Positions 1 through 9,256 of a DNA stretch of 64,000 nt are shown in pieces (positions within the stretch are counted from its first letter, which is position 1; each line of letters begins with the position of its first letter). The stretch comes from Candidatus Iainarchaeum sp. (GTDB lineage: Archaea; Iainarchaeota; Iainarchaeia; Iainarchaeales; JAXPJC01). The stretch spans positions 56,393 through 120,392 of the forward strand of contig JACPJC010000003.1 of assembly GCA_016187745.1 (NCBI GenBank), written 5' to 3'. The translations under genes were made by a program, and so were the position numbers. The notes under the pieces are model-generated. The model was not told the DNA's origin. It did not search any database and saw nothing but the letters and a program-made list of their open reading frames with translations.

Positions 1-253
1 ACATGCTTGTAAGCGCGGAAAATCCAATTGCCTTCGGGTTGTCCTGCGTGATTTTCTCAATTATTTCCTTATCGGTAAGCTCGTCCGCAAGCGCGTCAAT
101 TATGTCCACTTTGTACTTCTTCCCAATCAGATATGCGGCAAGGCTTGCAAGCCCCAGCGGGGGCAAATGCCCCTCGTGCCCCCTGCCGATATTGCGCGAG
201 CCATAGCGCTCTGAAACGGAAAGCGGGGGGAATATGAATTCTACATCCAGCAT
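1..253 (-). CDS. B12-binding-domain radical SAM protein, N-terminal part (runs off window start)
   Basis: Reverse-strand reading from ATG at 253 gives MLDVEFIFPPLSVSERYGSRNIGRGHEGHLPPLGLASLAAYLIGKKYKVDIIDALADE..., with the PPLGLASLAAYL pattern typical of cobalamin-binding radical SAM proteins. Confidence 0.72.
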   Translation of the reverse strand, partial: MLDVEFIFPPLSVSERYGSRNIGRGHEGHLPPLGLASLAAYLIGKKYKVDIIDALADELTDKEIIEKITQDNPKAIGFSALTSM

Positions 254-387
254 TATAGGAATATATTGCGGGAATGTTTTAATATCTGCTGTGTGCGCTT
301 TCTTTCTAAGTTTGTACTATTTATATCTTCTATATTACCCTCACAAATATATCTATATATCCTTTTGATAACTAGTTAATAGGTGAT

Positions 388-573
388 TTGAAAATGAGCG
401 AGGATTTGGTAAAGGCAGTGAGTGAAATTGAAGATTGGTTAGCTACAAGAAAAATGGAAAAAATAAGTGGGGAAATAAAATTGGGAAAGAGAAGGTTATT
501 CACAGAGCAGCAGATTATGAGGAAGTATAACCTATCAGGAAGCCCAGTACAAAAAACAATAAGTATTATTTAA
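388..573 (+). CDS. small hypothetical protein
   Basis: 61 aa ORF in an intergenic region with TATA-like AT-rich upstream sequence; no recognised family. Confidence 0.35.
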   Translation: MKMSEDLVKAVSEIEDWLATRKMEKISGEIKLGKRRLFTEQQIMRKYNLSGSPVQKTISII

Positions 574-598
574 TATGATTTTGCTCTATTGATGAATT

Positions 599-1609
599 AT
601 GCCTGCGCAAAAACAAAACTTTCCTTTCATTTCAATAATTGTGCCCTTCAAGAAGGACTACCCATGGGTGCGCGAGTGCGTGGAATACTGCAAGGCGCTT
701 GATTATCCCAAAAACAAATATGAAATTATACTATTGCCAGATGTTCCTGTAAACAGGAAGGATTTCCCTGATTGCAAAATAATCGTAACAGGGGTTGTGA
801 ACCACTCCGCAAAGCGCAATGCGGGAATGCGCGCTTCTCGTGCAGAACTTTTTGCATTCATTGATTCGGATGCCTATCCTGAGAAAGGCTGGCTGAAAAA
901 TGCCGCAAAATATGCTGATGATGAGGGCATTGGCGCATTTGGCGGACCCAATTTAACGCCGCATAATGCAAATTTGATGGAAACAATAAGCGGATATGTG
1001 CTTGCAAATACTATTGCCGCGGGAAATATTGCTGTGCGCTACAGGATTGACAAAATTCAGGAAGCTCCGATGGTGCCGAGCTGCAACATGTTCATAAGCA
1101 GGAGTTCCGCGGAAAAGCTGAAAAGGGAAAAGGGGCATTTGTGGGATGAGAAGGCGCTTGCATATGAGGACCAGAAAATCTGCTATGAGCTGCGCGACCT
1201 CGGAAAGCGCATCATGTATGTAAGCGATGCTATTGTTTATCATCACAGGCGCGAAATGTTTTTGCCGCACATGGAGCAGATGTGGAATTACGCAAGGGAT
1301 GAGGCCTCACTCATGAAAGAGCGCATGAAATTTGACAGGATTATAGTAATGATGCCGAGCCTGTTTGTTTTGTGGCTTGCATTTGGATGGATTGTTCCAA
1401 TTATTAATGTACTTTATCTTCCGACGATTCTGCTCTATTTCATTGCAATTGCGGCATCAGGCATTACCCAGGATGCGGGACTGAGCCCGCTGATATTTGT
1501 GGGAATTTTCCTTACTCATATTGCATATGGGCTGGGATTCCTGCGCGGGCTGCTGCTTCCGAAAGTGGAGTTCAGCGCGGAATTCAAGAGAATTACTTAC
1601 AACAAATAA
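599..1609 (+). CDS. family 2 glycosyltransferase, membrane associated
   Basis: FISIIVPFKKDYPWVRECVEYCKALDYP..., FIDSDAYPEKGWL (DxD-like), C-terminal hydrophobic helices. Confidence 0.88.
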   Translation: MPAQKQNFPFISIIVPFKKDYPWVRECVEYCKALDYPKNKYEIILLPDVPVNRKDFPDCKIIVTGVVNHSAKRNAGMRASRAELFAFIDSDAYPEKGWLKNAAKYADDEGIGAFGGPNLTPHNANLMETISGYVLANTIAAGNIAVRYRIDKIQEAPMVPSCNMFISRSSAEKLKREKGHLWDEKALAYEDQKICYELRDLGKRIMYVSDAIVYHHRREMFLPHMEQMWNYARDEASLMKERMKFDRIIVMMPSLFVLWLAFGWIVPIINVLYLPTILLYFIAIAASGITQDAGLSPLIFVGIFLTHIAYGLGFLRGLLLPKVEFSAEFKRITYNK

Positions 1610-1676
1610 ATGCATATATTTAAGTAAGTTTCTAACCAATATTATAACTTATGTTATAACAACACAAGGTGCCCCA

Positions 1677-1961
1677 ATGACGGATTGGATTAAAAAAGCA
1701 CTGGAAAAATACAGCAGAAACACGGTATTTGTGCATTTCCATCCGCATGCAGACATTAAAGTTCCGACAAGAAATGTTGATGTCGACAAAATTGTCAGCA
1801 CTGCAAGAAGAGGCAGGATATATGAAAGGAAGTCAACATATCCGAACAGAATCGCATTCAGCAATTTCTTCAAGGAAGGTTATACTTATGTTGTTATAGT
1901 AGAATTATTTCCAGATTCATTTCAGGTGAAAACCGTATGGAAAATAAAGGGGAGGATTTGA
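1677..1961 (+). CDS. putative toxin, DUF4258-like
   Basis: 94 aa reading MTDWIKKALEKYSRNTVFVHFHPHADIK... from ATG 1677; adjacent to a YgiT-type zinc-finger antitoxin gene. Confidence 0.55.
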   Translation: MTDWIKKALEKYSRNTVFVHFHPHADIKVPTRNVDVDKIVSTARRGRIYERKSTYPNRIAFSNFFKEGYTYVVIVELFPDSFQVKTVWKIKGRI

Positions 1962-1962
1962 T

Positions 1963-2271
1963 ATGATAAAAGTAAAATGCAATTGCGGCGGCGAATTCAG
2001 AGAGCAGACAGTCGAATTTGAGGGTTTTGATGTAAAGGGATTAAAATGCAGCAAGTGCGGGGAACTGACATTCACGCCAGAGCAATTCAGGAAGATTCTT
2101 GCACTGAAGGAATTGGCAAAAGAAGTCAATTCAACAAGGAAAGTGGTAAAAATAGGGAATTCTCTGGGCATAACACTGCCTAAAGCAATAAATGCTCTTG
2201 GATTGAAAGTTGGCAGCAAGATTGCATTAAGGCTCGAAGACAGAAAAAGGCTTCAGTTGGTTGTTGCTTAA
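1963..2271 (+). CDS. YgiT/MqsA-type zinc finger fused to AbrB/MazE-like DNA-binding domain (antitoxin)
   Basis: CNCGGEF...LKCSKCGELTFTPEQ zinc finger, then VVKIGNSLGITLPKAINALGLKVGSKI AbrB swapped-hairpin signature. Confidence 0.8.
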   Translation: MIKVKCNCGGEFREQTVEFEGFDVKGLKCSKCGELTFTPEQFRKILALKELAKEVNSTRKVVKIGNSLGITLPKAINALGLKVGSKIALRLEDRKRLQLVVA

Positions 2272-2356
2272 TAGGATTCAGCGCCGAATTCAGGAGAATT
2301 ACCTACAACAAATAGAATAATAAATGCAAGAGCACTAAATTCATTGTGAGAAGCCG

Positions 2357-3085
2357 ATGAATCCTAAATTACATAAATTGTTCAAGAAGAAAATGCCAAA
2401 GCCAAATGCATTTGCAAGAAAATACGCGATAACCCTTTCAGACCTTGAGCAAACGAAGGTAACGACACCTTTGGCTGCTGGCATTATAACCGGTGCTATT
2501 GCTAAAGAGGTTATTAGTCAATATGGAATTCCCCCTGTTGTTGGTATGCCTGTTGTTCTTTACAACATATATTCGGCAGGATCTCTTGCAAGCCTTGCAG
2601 TGAACAAAGCACTCAGATATAGAATTGCAAACTGCATAGGCAGACCAAGGTTTGCACGTAAGCTGATCTCTGAGCTTAAAAAGCAAGGAATGGAAAGAAA
2701 TGCACTAGACCCAAAACGTCTAAATGTATTAGGATGGCTAGAGAACATATCTTATATTAAGGGTGCATCGCATAGGGAAATCAAACAACTAAGAAATGAA
2801 TTTATAAAAGGCAATTTTGGTTCTGTAAGGTCTGCACTTAAAGAAATTTCATCATTTCAATATTTCAGAGAAAAAAATGGAAATCTTGCAGGGCTTATAC
2901 TCAAGAGAATTGAGGAAAAAAATGGAAAAGGTTTAGATGCCATCAAAATAACAAATTCTATTCTTAATGAATTCTTTGTTAGTAAAAAGTATGGTCACCA
3001 AATTAACATAAGAAATAAGTTATATAGTATAAGAATCCACAACCTAGAAGGAGAATGGCATGTGGAACTAATTGAGTCGAAATAA
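2357..3085 (+). CDS. hypothetical protein
   Basis: 242 aa ORF, AT-richer than flanks; no recognised motif. Confidence 0.6.
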   Translation: MNPKLHKLFKKKMPKPNAFARKYAITLSDLEQTKVTTPLAAGIITGAIAKEVISQYGIPPVVGMPVVLYNIYSAGSLASLAVNKALRYRIANCIGRPRFARKLISELKKQGMERNALDPKRLNVLGWLENISYIKGASHREIKQLRNEFIKGNFGSVRSALKEISSFQYFREKNGNLAGLILKRIEEKNGKGLDAIKITNSILNEFFVSKKYGHQINIRNKLYSIRIHNLEGEWHVELIESK

Positions 3086-3095
3086 ATATTGTTAC

Positions 3096-4571
3096 TTAAG
3101 CCTGCTCTATTTCCCGGTCTGTAAGCAAATCGCGCTTTTGCTCCGGATCTTCCTGCGCGCTTTCGCTCGGCTTGCTCCTTATCATTTCAAGCAGAGCTTG
3201 CAGGCCCTTGAAGGAAATGTAAATGTCCTGCGGGGAGCGCAGGCTTGCAATCCTGCTGAGTATGTAGCGCGGCCTTGAATAGAAGCGCTTGAAGGCATAT
3301 GTGCGCAGATATTCAATCTGCTCCTTTGTCATTGTATATGGAACAAAGGAAACATGGTGCATTGTTAATCTGTCAATATCCCCAATCAGCTTGCCGTATT
3401 TGCCTATATTGTCATAGAGGTCTGTCCCGGGAAGGGGGGTAAGTGGGAAGAATTCCGCATAAAACGGATTCAATTTGCATGCGAATTCAATTGTTTGGAG
3501 CGCCTCCTCATAAGTTTCGCCGGGAATTCCGAGGATAAAGGTGCAGAAGCTTTTTAGGCCAAGGGAATGGGTCAATTTAAGCGCCTTTTCAACGCGCTCA
3601 AGCGTTGTGCCCTTCCTGAGAGTATTCAGGTTTTTCTGCACTCCGCTTTCTATCCCGAACTGCAGATACCAGCAGCCCGCGCGCTTCATTGCAAGCAGCA
3701 TTTCCTTATCTATTGAATCAACCCTTGCTGTTGCGCTCCATGTGATGTCGAAATTGCGTTTTTTGAATTCATTGCAGGTTTCTATTACATTTTTCTTGTC
3801 GTATGTGAAAAGCTCGGTCCAGAATTTCACTTCCTTAATTCCATATTTCTGTATGTAAAATTCAAGCTCATCCGCGACTTTTATGGGATTGCGCGTTCTG
3901 ATGGTGCGCCCGGAGATTTTCGAGCAGAAGATGCAGTTCATTGGGCAGCCCCTTGACATTACCAGTTCGCCTGAAGGGAGCCTGCGGTAATGGCCAATGC
4001 TCGGCCTGTAGTTATGCAAATCTATCAAATCAAATGCCGGGTATGGAAGGGAATCCAAATCCTGGAGCAGGGGGCGCATTGGCGTTTTAACTATTCTTTT
4101 GCCATCCCTGAAAATTATTCCCTTTACATCGGCAAGGCTTTTGCGTTTCTCAAGCCTTTCAAGCAGCTCAACAATTGTCTGCTCCCCCTCCCCATAAACA
4201 ACCGCATCCAATTCAGCGCAGTCCTGCAGGCTTTTTTCCATAAGCGCTGTTGGATGCGGCCCCCCGACTAAAATGAAAAGATTCGGATTTTGGGCTTTCG
4301 CCTGTTGTATGAGCTCCTTTGCATGGAACCAGAGCATTGTTACAACTGAAATTCCGAGAAATTCCGGGTCATAGGACTTGATTTCGCGGAGCATCTGCGG
4401 AAGCGAGCAAACAGCGCCGTCAATCACTTTCACTTCATGGCCTGCCTCGCGAGCGCATGCCGCTAGATAGAGAATTCCTGTAGGCGCTGTAAGGCCTGCG
4501 ACATTCTCCTGCAGCTCGGCCATGTGCGTATCCCTGAAACTCCACGGGGGAACAACAAAAAGCGCTCTCAT
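3096..4571 (-). CDS. B12-binding radical SAM protein
   Basis: MRALFVVPPWSFRDTHMAELQENVAGLTAPTGILYLAACARE; CPMNCIFCSK CxxxCxxC motif; FGIESG. Confidence 0.92.
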   Translation of the reverse strand: MRALFVVPPWSFRDTHMAELQENVAGLTAPTGILYLAACAREAGHEVKVIDGAVCSLPQMLREIKSYDPEFLGISVVTMLWFHAKELIQQAKAQNPNLFILVGGPHPTALMEKSLQDCAELDAVVYGEGEQTIVELLERLEKRKSLADVKGIIFRDGKRIVKTPMRPLLQDLDSLPYPAFDLIDLHNYRPSIGHYRRLPSGELVMSRGCPMNCIFCSKISGRTIRTRNPIKVADELEFYIQKYGIKEVKFWTELFTYDKKNVIETCNEFKKRNFDITWSATARVDSIDKEMLLAMKRAGCWYLQFGIESGVQKNLNTLRKGTTLERVEKALKLTHSLGLKSFCTFILGIPGETYEEALQTIEFACKLNPFYAEFFPLTPLPGTDLYDNIGKYGKLIGDIDRLTMHHVSFVPYTMTKEQIEYLRTYAFKRFYSRPRYILSRIASLRSPQDIYISFKGLQALLEMIRSKPSESAQEDPEQKRDLLTDREIEQA

Positions 4572-4623
4572 GAAAATAATATGTTCTGCACCTGAATTAA
4601 AAGCTATTTATTTGAGGCTTGTA

Positions 4624-5037
4624 CTATTTCTTCATTCCGGGAATCCAGAGGCCGGGCCTGCCCTTTATGAGGCATTCCGCAATGTCAGCATAGAAATGAA
4701 GCAGAATCCCGAGGGCAAAGGCGGCATTCCAGAGGTAAATGCCGAGCGCTGTAATCAATGCAACGAAATAAATGTTGTGGAAATAGGACTTGTTTGTTGT
4801 GTTTCTGTTGTCGTAATAGTATTTGTATGCCTCTATTATTTTCCACTGCCTGATGAGCCTGCGCGTATGGGCGTGCATGCTTGTTTTCTGGAAAAGAATG
4901 CAGGGCACATGGTCAAGCACATCAATGAAAATTGTAAGGAAAAGCGCCGCAACAAGGACAAGCTTTGGCATCGGGATGAATGAGGCAATTACCATATATG
5001 CCAGCGCGGTAACAACAAGATGGTTAAGGGAGTTCAT
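4624..5037 (-). CDS. multi-pass membrane protein, metal-dependent hydrolase-like (YdjM-type)
   Basis: hydrophobic helices with DVLDHVPCILF and HAHTRR. Confidence 0.5.
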   Translation of the reverse strand: MNSLNHLVVTALAYMVIASFIPMPKLVLVAALFLTIFIDVLDHVPCILFQKTSMHAHTRRLIRQWKIIEAYKYYYDNRNTTNKSYFHNIYFVALITALGIYLWNAAFALGILLHFYADIAECLIKGRPGLWIPGMKK

Positions 5038-5978
5038 TTTTGTTCCCTGAAATATTCAATGGTTCTTTTCAGACCTTCTTCCAGCTCCACTTTAGGATGC
5101 CAGTTGAAAAGCTTTTTTGCGAGCGCTATGTCGGGCTTGCGCCTTTCGGGATCGTCCTTGGGAAGGGGCTTGAAAATTATCTCGGATTTTGAATTTGCAA
5201 GCTCTTTTATTTTTTGCGCGAGCTCCAGGATTGTGAATTCGTTCGGATTGCCTATATTCACGGGGAGATTGTAGTTTGCCTGCATAAGCCTCCAGATGCC
5301 GTCAATCTCATCGGAAACATAGCAGAAGGAGCGGGTTTGCTGCCCGGAACCGTAAATTGTAATGGGCTTGTTGTGCAGGGCCTGGTTTATGAAGTTTGTT
5401 ACAACTCTCCCGTCATCGGCGCGCATTTTCGGGCCGTAGGTATTGAAGATGCGCACAATCCTCGTATCCAGGGAGTATTTGCGGTAATAGGCCATTACGA
5501 GCGCTTCGGAAAATCTTTTGCTCTCGTCATAGCAGGACCTTGGGCCTATTGAATTCACATTGCCCCAGTAGCTCTCGTCCTGCGGGATTTTCAGTGCGCT
5601 CCCATAGACCTCGGAAGTGCTTGCCTCAAAGAATCTCGCCTTATTTTTGAGCGCCAGGTCAAGCATGTTCTTTGTCCCAAGGGAATTTACTAGCAGAATC
5701 TCCTCCGAAAGCCTGTCAAAATCAACAGGGGAAGCGGGCGAAGCAAGATTGTAAATTTCATCAATTTTTGAATTTAATTTCAGCGGGGCAGTAATGTCGT
5801 GCTTTATGAATGTGAAGTTCCTGTTTTTGAGCAGGTGCTGAACATTCTGCTTTCTCCCTGTGATTAAATTGTCAACGCATATTACTTTGTTGCCTTTCGC
5901 AATCAGCAAATCGCACAAATTGCTGCCCAAAAAGCCGGCGCCGCCCGTTACTAAGATTGTTTTCTGCTCCCTAGCCAT
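5034..5978 (-). CDS. NAD-dependent epimerase/dehydratase, UDP-glucuronate decarboxylase-like
   Basis: [26 protein letters not shown] and [11 protein letters not shown] signatures of the UXS subfamily. Confidence 0.9.
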   Translation of the reverse strand: MAREQKTILVTGGAGFLGSNLCDLLIAKGNKVICVDNLITGRKQNVQHLLKNRNFTFIKHDITAPLKLNSKIDEIYNLASPASPVDFDRLSEEILLVNSLGTKNMLDLALKNKARFFEASTSEVYGSALKIPQDESYWGNVNSIGPRSCYDESKRFSEALVMAYYRKYSLDTRIVRIFNTYGPKMRADDGRVVTNFINQALHNKPITIYGSGQQTRSFCYVSDEIDGIWRLMQANYNLPVNIGNPNEFTILELAQKIKELANSKSEIIFKPLPKDDPERRKPDIALAKKLFNWHPKVELEEGLKRTIEYFREQK

Positions 5979-6705
5979 GGAATTCCCTTCTTGCCTGCTC
6001 CAGGGCCTCGGGCCAGCCTATGTCAAAGTATTTCTCCTCGTAAACAAACCCATAGAGCTCCTTTCTTTCAGTAAGCCAGATCATGAAATATCCCATCTTG
6101 TCAGGATTGCCGCCGGAATTAAGATATTCGCTGATTAGTTTTAGTTTTTCCCTCGGAAAGAAATATATGCCCGGGGAGACATAGGTTGTTTTCGGCTCTT
6201 TTGGCTTCTCTTCAAAGAGAATTACCCTTTTTGAGGCATCTATTGACGCATTGCCCTGCTCCTGCGCGACTTTCAGGGATTTTGCATCATGCAAGGCATT
6301 TACAATAACCCTTTTTTCCTTGAAGAACTCATATATCCTCCTCAATGAAAAGTTGAAGAGATTGTCCCCGTTAATGCTGATTAAATCATCGTCAATGCTT
6401 CCTTTCCGCAGGGCAAGTGCAATGTCCCCGATCTGCCCTAATCTGTTCTCATTCGAGGTTGTGTCGTCATTCAGGAGCTTTATCGGGATTCTGGAATTAA
6501 AATTCTTCAGCCAGGACTCAAAGTTCGGATAGAACTTTGCATTCGACACAATGTAGATTTCATCCACTGAATCCAACTCAACAATTTTGTCGATTATGTG
6601 CTCTATCATCGGCTTCCCCTGTATATCGAGCAGTGCTTTCGGCATGTTCTCGGTCAGGGGATAAAGGCGTGTCGCGTATCCCGCTACCGGAATTATTGCT
6701 TTCAT
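5971..6705 (-). CDS. sugar-1-phosphate nucleotidyltransferase (RfbA-like)
   Basis: [37 protein letters not shown], the G-x-G-T-R-L-x-P-x-T-x-x-x-P-K pattern. Confidence 0.92.
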   Translation of the reverse strand: MKAIIPVAGYATRLYPLTENMPKALLDIQGKPMIEHIIDKIVELDSVDEIYIVSNAKFYPNFESWLKNFNSRIPIKLLNDDTTSNENRLGQIGDIALALRKGSIDDDLISINGDNLFNFSLRRIYEFFKEKRVIVNALHDAKSLKVAQEQGNASIDASKRVILFEEKPKEPKTTYVSPGIYFFPREKLKLISEYLNSGGNPDKMGYFMIWLTERKELYGFVYEEKYFDIGWPEALEQARREFHG

Positions 6706-6786
6706 TTTCTTTTCCTCCTCAGTAAAACATTGAGCACACCAAAACATTTGGCACACGAGGTTTGCCAGCCAAGCGTGCTCAATGTT

Positions 6787-8079
6787 TCAGCGCCCCATGC
6801 AGATGTAATTGAAGCCGAGCGCCTTCATTTTTTCCTTTTCAAACAAATTGCGCCCGTCAATTATCAATGGTGCTTTCATTGCGCTTTTTATTTTTCCCAG
6901 GTCCATTTCCCTCACTTCCTTCCACTCAGTAATTATAAGCAATGCTTCCGCCCCCTTTGCGGCGCCATAAGCATCGGCGCAGTATTCGATTTTATTCCCG
7001 AAGAGTTTCTTGGCATTCTCCTCTGCCTTGGGGTCAAATGCCTTTATCCTTGCACCCTCCGCAAGCAGTGCATTGATCACATCAACGCTTGGGGCAAATC
7101 TCATGTCATCAGTGTCAGGCTTGAACGCAAGCCCTAAAACTCCAATTGTTTTGCCCTTCAGGTTCCACAAGGCGCTTTCAATCTTTTTTATGAAATTTCT
7201 CCTCTGCACTTCATTTATTTTCTGCACTTCCTTCAGCAATGCGAAATCATAGCCCTTTTTTTCTGCAATCCTTATGAAGGCTTCGGCATCCTTCGGGAAG
7301 CAAAACCCCCCGTAGCCAAGGCCCGCGGCAAGGAAGCGCTTTCCTATCCTTTCATCATAGCCCATCCCTTCCGCCACTTTTTTAACATCCGCCCCAGTAA
7401 GCTCGCAGATATTTGCAATTGCATTAATGAAGGAGATTTTTGTTGAGAGGAATGCGTTGCTCGCGTGCTTTATTATTTCCGCGCTCTTAATGTCAGTAAA
7501 TAGAATTGGCGCATTCAGCGGGGCATATAATTTTTTCATAATTTCCTGCGCATGCCCGCTCTCTGTCCCTATTACAATCCTATTGGGTTTCATGAAATCA
7601 TTCACTGCCGTTCCCTCGGACAGGAATTCGGGGTTGCTGACAACCTCGAATTTTATATTGTGCGGGTTATGGCGCTGCAGGACTTCCGCAATCTTTTCCC
7701 CGGTTTCAACAGGGACGGTGCTCTTCTCAACAACAATTTTTGGGGTTGTGGAAATTTCAGAAATGCGTTTGCATGCATTCTCCACGTGGCTCAGATCAGC
7801 ATCGCCGTTCGCCTTTGGGGGGGTTCCAACGCAAATGAAAATTATTCCGCTCTTTTTAACGGCATAATCGAAATCTGTTGTGAATTCAAGGCGCTTTGCC
7901 TTGGTGTTTTTCTTCACAAGGTCTTCAAGCTGCGGCTCGTAAATCGGCATTATGCCCGCATTCAGCTTTTTTATTTTTTCCTCATCAATGTCAACGCAGG
8001 CAACGCTGTTCCCCAGCTCCGCGAAACACGCGCCTGTAACCAGCCCCACATATCCGCTGCCAATGATTGCAATGTCCAT
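6787..8079 (-). CDS. UDP-glucose 6-dehydrogenase
   Basis: MDIAIIGSGYVGLVTGACFAELGNSV; GLGYGGFCFPKDAEAF catalytic Cys motif; GLAFKPDTDDMRFAPS. Confidence 0.95.
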   Translation of the reverse strand: MDIAIIGSGYVGLVTGACFAELGNSVACVDIDEEKIKKLNAGIMPIYEPQLEDLVKKNTKAKRLEFTTDFDYAVKKSGIIFICVGTPPKANGDADLSHVENACKRISEISTTPKIVVEKSTVPVETGEKIAEVLQRHNPHNIKFEVVSNPEFLSEGTAVNDFMKPNRIVIGTESGHAQEIMKKLYAPLNAPILFTDIKSAEIIKHASNAFLSTKISFINAIANICELTGADVKKVAEGMGYDERIGKRFLAAGLGYGGFCFPKDAEAFIRIAEKKGYDFALLKEVQKINEVQRRNFIKKIESALWNLKGKTIGVLGLAFKPDTDDMRFAPSVDVINALLAEGARIKAFDPKAEENAKKLFGNKIEYCADAYGAAKGAEALLIITEWKEVREMDLGKIKSAMKAPLIIDGRNLFEKEKMKALGFNYICMGR

Positions 8080-8192
8080 AAAAACCGCAAAAGAATAATG
8101 GATTAACATATATTAAAATGAATGTTATTTGAGGTTTGTACTATCAGAAAGCCTTTTAAACTTCGGAATGCAGAATATATGTGTGATGGGAA

Positions 8193-8294
8193 ATGGCAGG
8201 GCCTAAAATACCAAAAATAAAGAGGAAGGTTACGCAGGGAGAGCTGCTTAGGCACGGGATTAGCGGCTTAAGGAAATATTTCAGGCGCCTCTGA
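8193..8294 (+). CDS. 33 aa basic microprotein (below ORF-track cutoff)
   Basis: MAGPKIPKIKRKVTQGELLRHGISGLRKYFRRL*; overlaps the 3' end of the opposite-strand gene by 14 nt. Confidence 0.35.
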   Translation: MAGPKIPKIKRKVTQGELLRHGISGLRKYFRRL

Positions 8295-9141
8295 GGAATT
8301 TTTCCAGCATTTCTTTTTCTTCCGGTATCTGCGCTTCGCTCACATCCAGACCGTGCTCAAGCACCAGCGGGATTTTCTTAATTTGCTTTATTTTCAGCAG
8401 CCTGCGCAGGTCAAAATCCTCCGGAAGCGGCGCATGCTGGTCTGTTTTATAGGTTGCGCCCTTTGCATTGCTGAAATGAATGTGCATCTCAATTATTTTT
8501 TTGTGGAATTCGGGCAGCAGAATGTCAAGCTGGCTTTCAAAGAGCGAATGCCCAAGATCGAACAGCATGCCCAAATCAGGATAGCGCGCAAAAAGCATTT
8601 CAAAATCCTCTAGGGAATAGAATAATGGGCGGAGTTTTGATTCCCAAACAGTATTTTCCATGGCAAAATCCAGCCCGAGGGCATCTGATTTTTTCAGCGC
8701 ATAATCAAGGATCCCGGATGCATTATCGAGGCATTTTTCCTTCGGCCATTCCTCCATTGCGCCTGTTTCATTAAATCCGCTTTTAAGAGTCTTGCCGTAT
8801 GAGGCCTTTCCAAGATAGCCAGGATGCACTGCAACAGCGCGCGCTTCAACAATGCGCCCCGCCTCAAGCAGCCCGTCAATTATTTTCCTGTTTTTGGGAG
8901 TCAGGCCTTCTGCGATATTGAACCATAATCTTTCTTTCATCGGAGGGAACAGCCCGTGCACCGTGAATTGCAAATCAGGGAAATCCTTCTTTATTTTTTT
9001 GATTGTTTCAAAGGCATTCTTCTCATATGCGTGCGCTGCGCCAAGTTCTGCGCATTCAAAGCCGAGTTCCGCAATCTTCCGCACGCTTTCATAAATTCCG
9101 GAATTGCGCAAAGCAAAATAAGTGCTGCTCAAGCCAAGCAT
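8281..9141 (-). CDS. sugar phosphate isomerase/epimerase (xylose isomerase-like TIM barrel)
   Basis: MLGLSSTYFALRNSGIYESVRKIAELGFECAELG; AVHPGYL; AMENTVWES; FDLGHSLFE; EMHIHFSNAKG. Confidence 0.88.
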   Translation of the reverse strand: MLGLSSTYFALRNSGIYESVRKIAELGFECAELGAAHAYEKNAFETIKKIKKDFPDLQFTVHGLFPPMKERLWFNIAEGLTPKNRKIIDGLLEAGRIVEARAVAVHPGYLGKASYGKTLKSGFNETGAMEEWPKEKCLDNASGILDYALKKSDALGLDFAMENTVWESKLRPLFYSLEDFEMLFARYPDLGMLFDLGHSLFESQLDILLPEFHKKIIEMHIHFSNAKGATYKTDQHAPLPEDFDLRRLLKIKQIKKIPLVLEHGLDVSEAQIPEEKEMLEKFLRGA

Positions 9142-9256
9142 ATTGAAAGGAACGCACAAAAAGGAATAAAAAGGGGATGAAATATGGAGCCACATATATC
9201 GGCAAAGAACGTAAAAATAGAAATGCTTAAATAGTGGTTAGTGCATAAAATATTGC

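Noticed and set aside
3-206. 67 aa + strand ORF in the track
   Set aside because: Antisense to a clear B12-binding radical SAM N-terminus on the minus strand.
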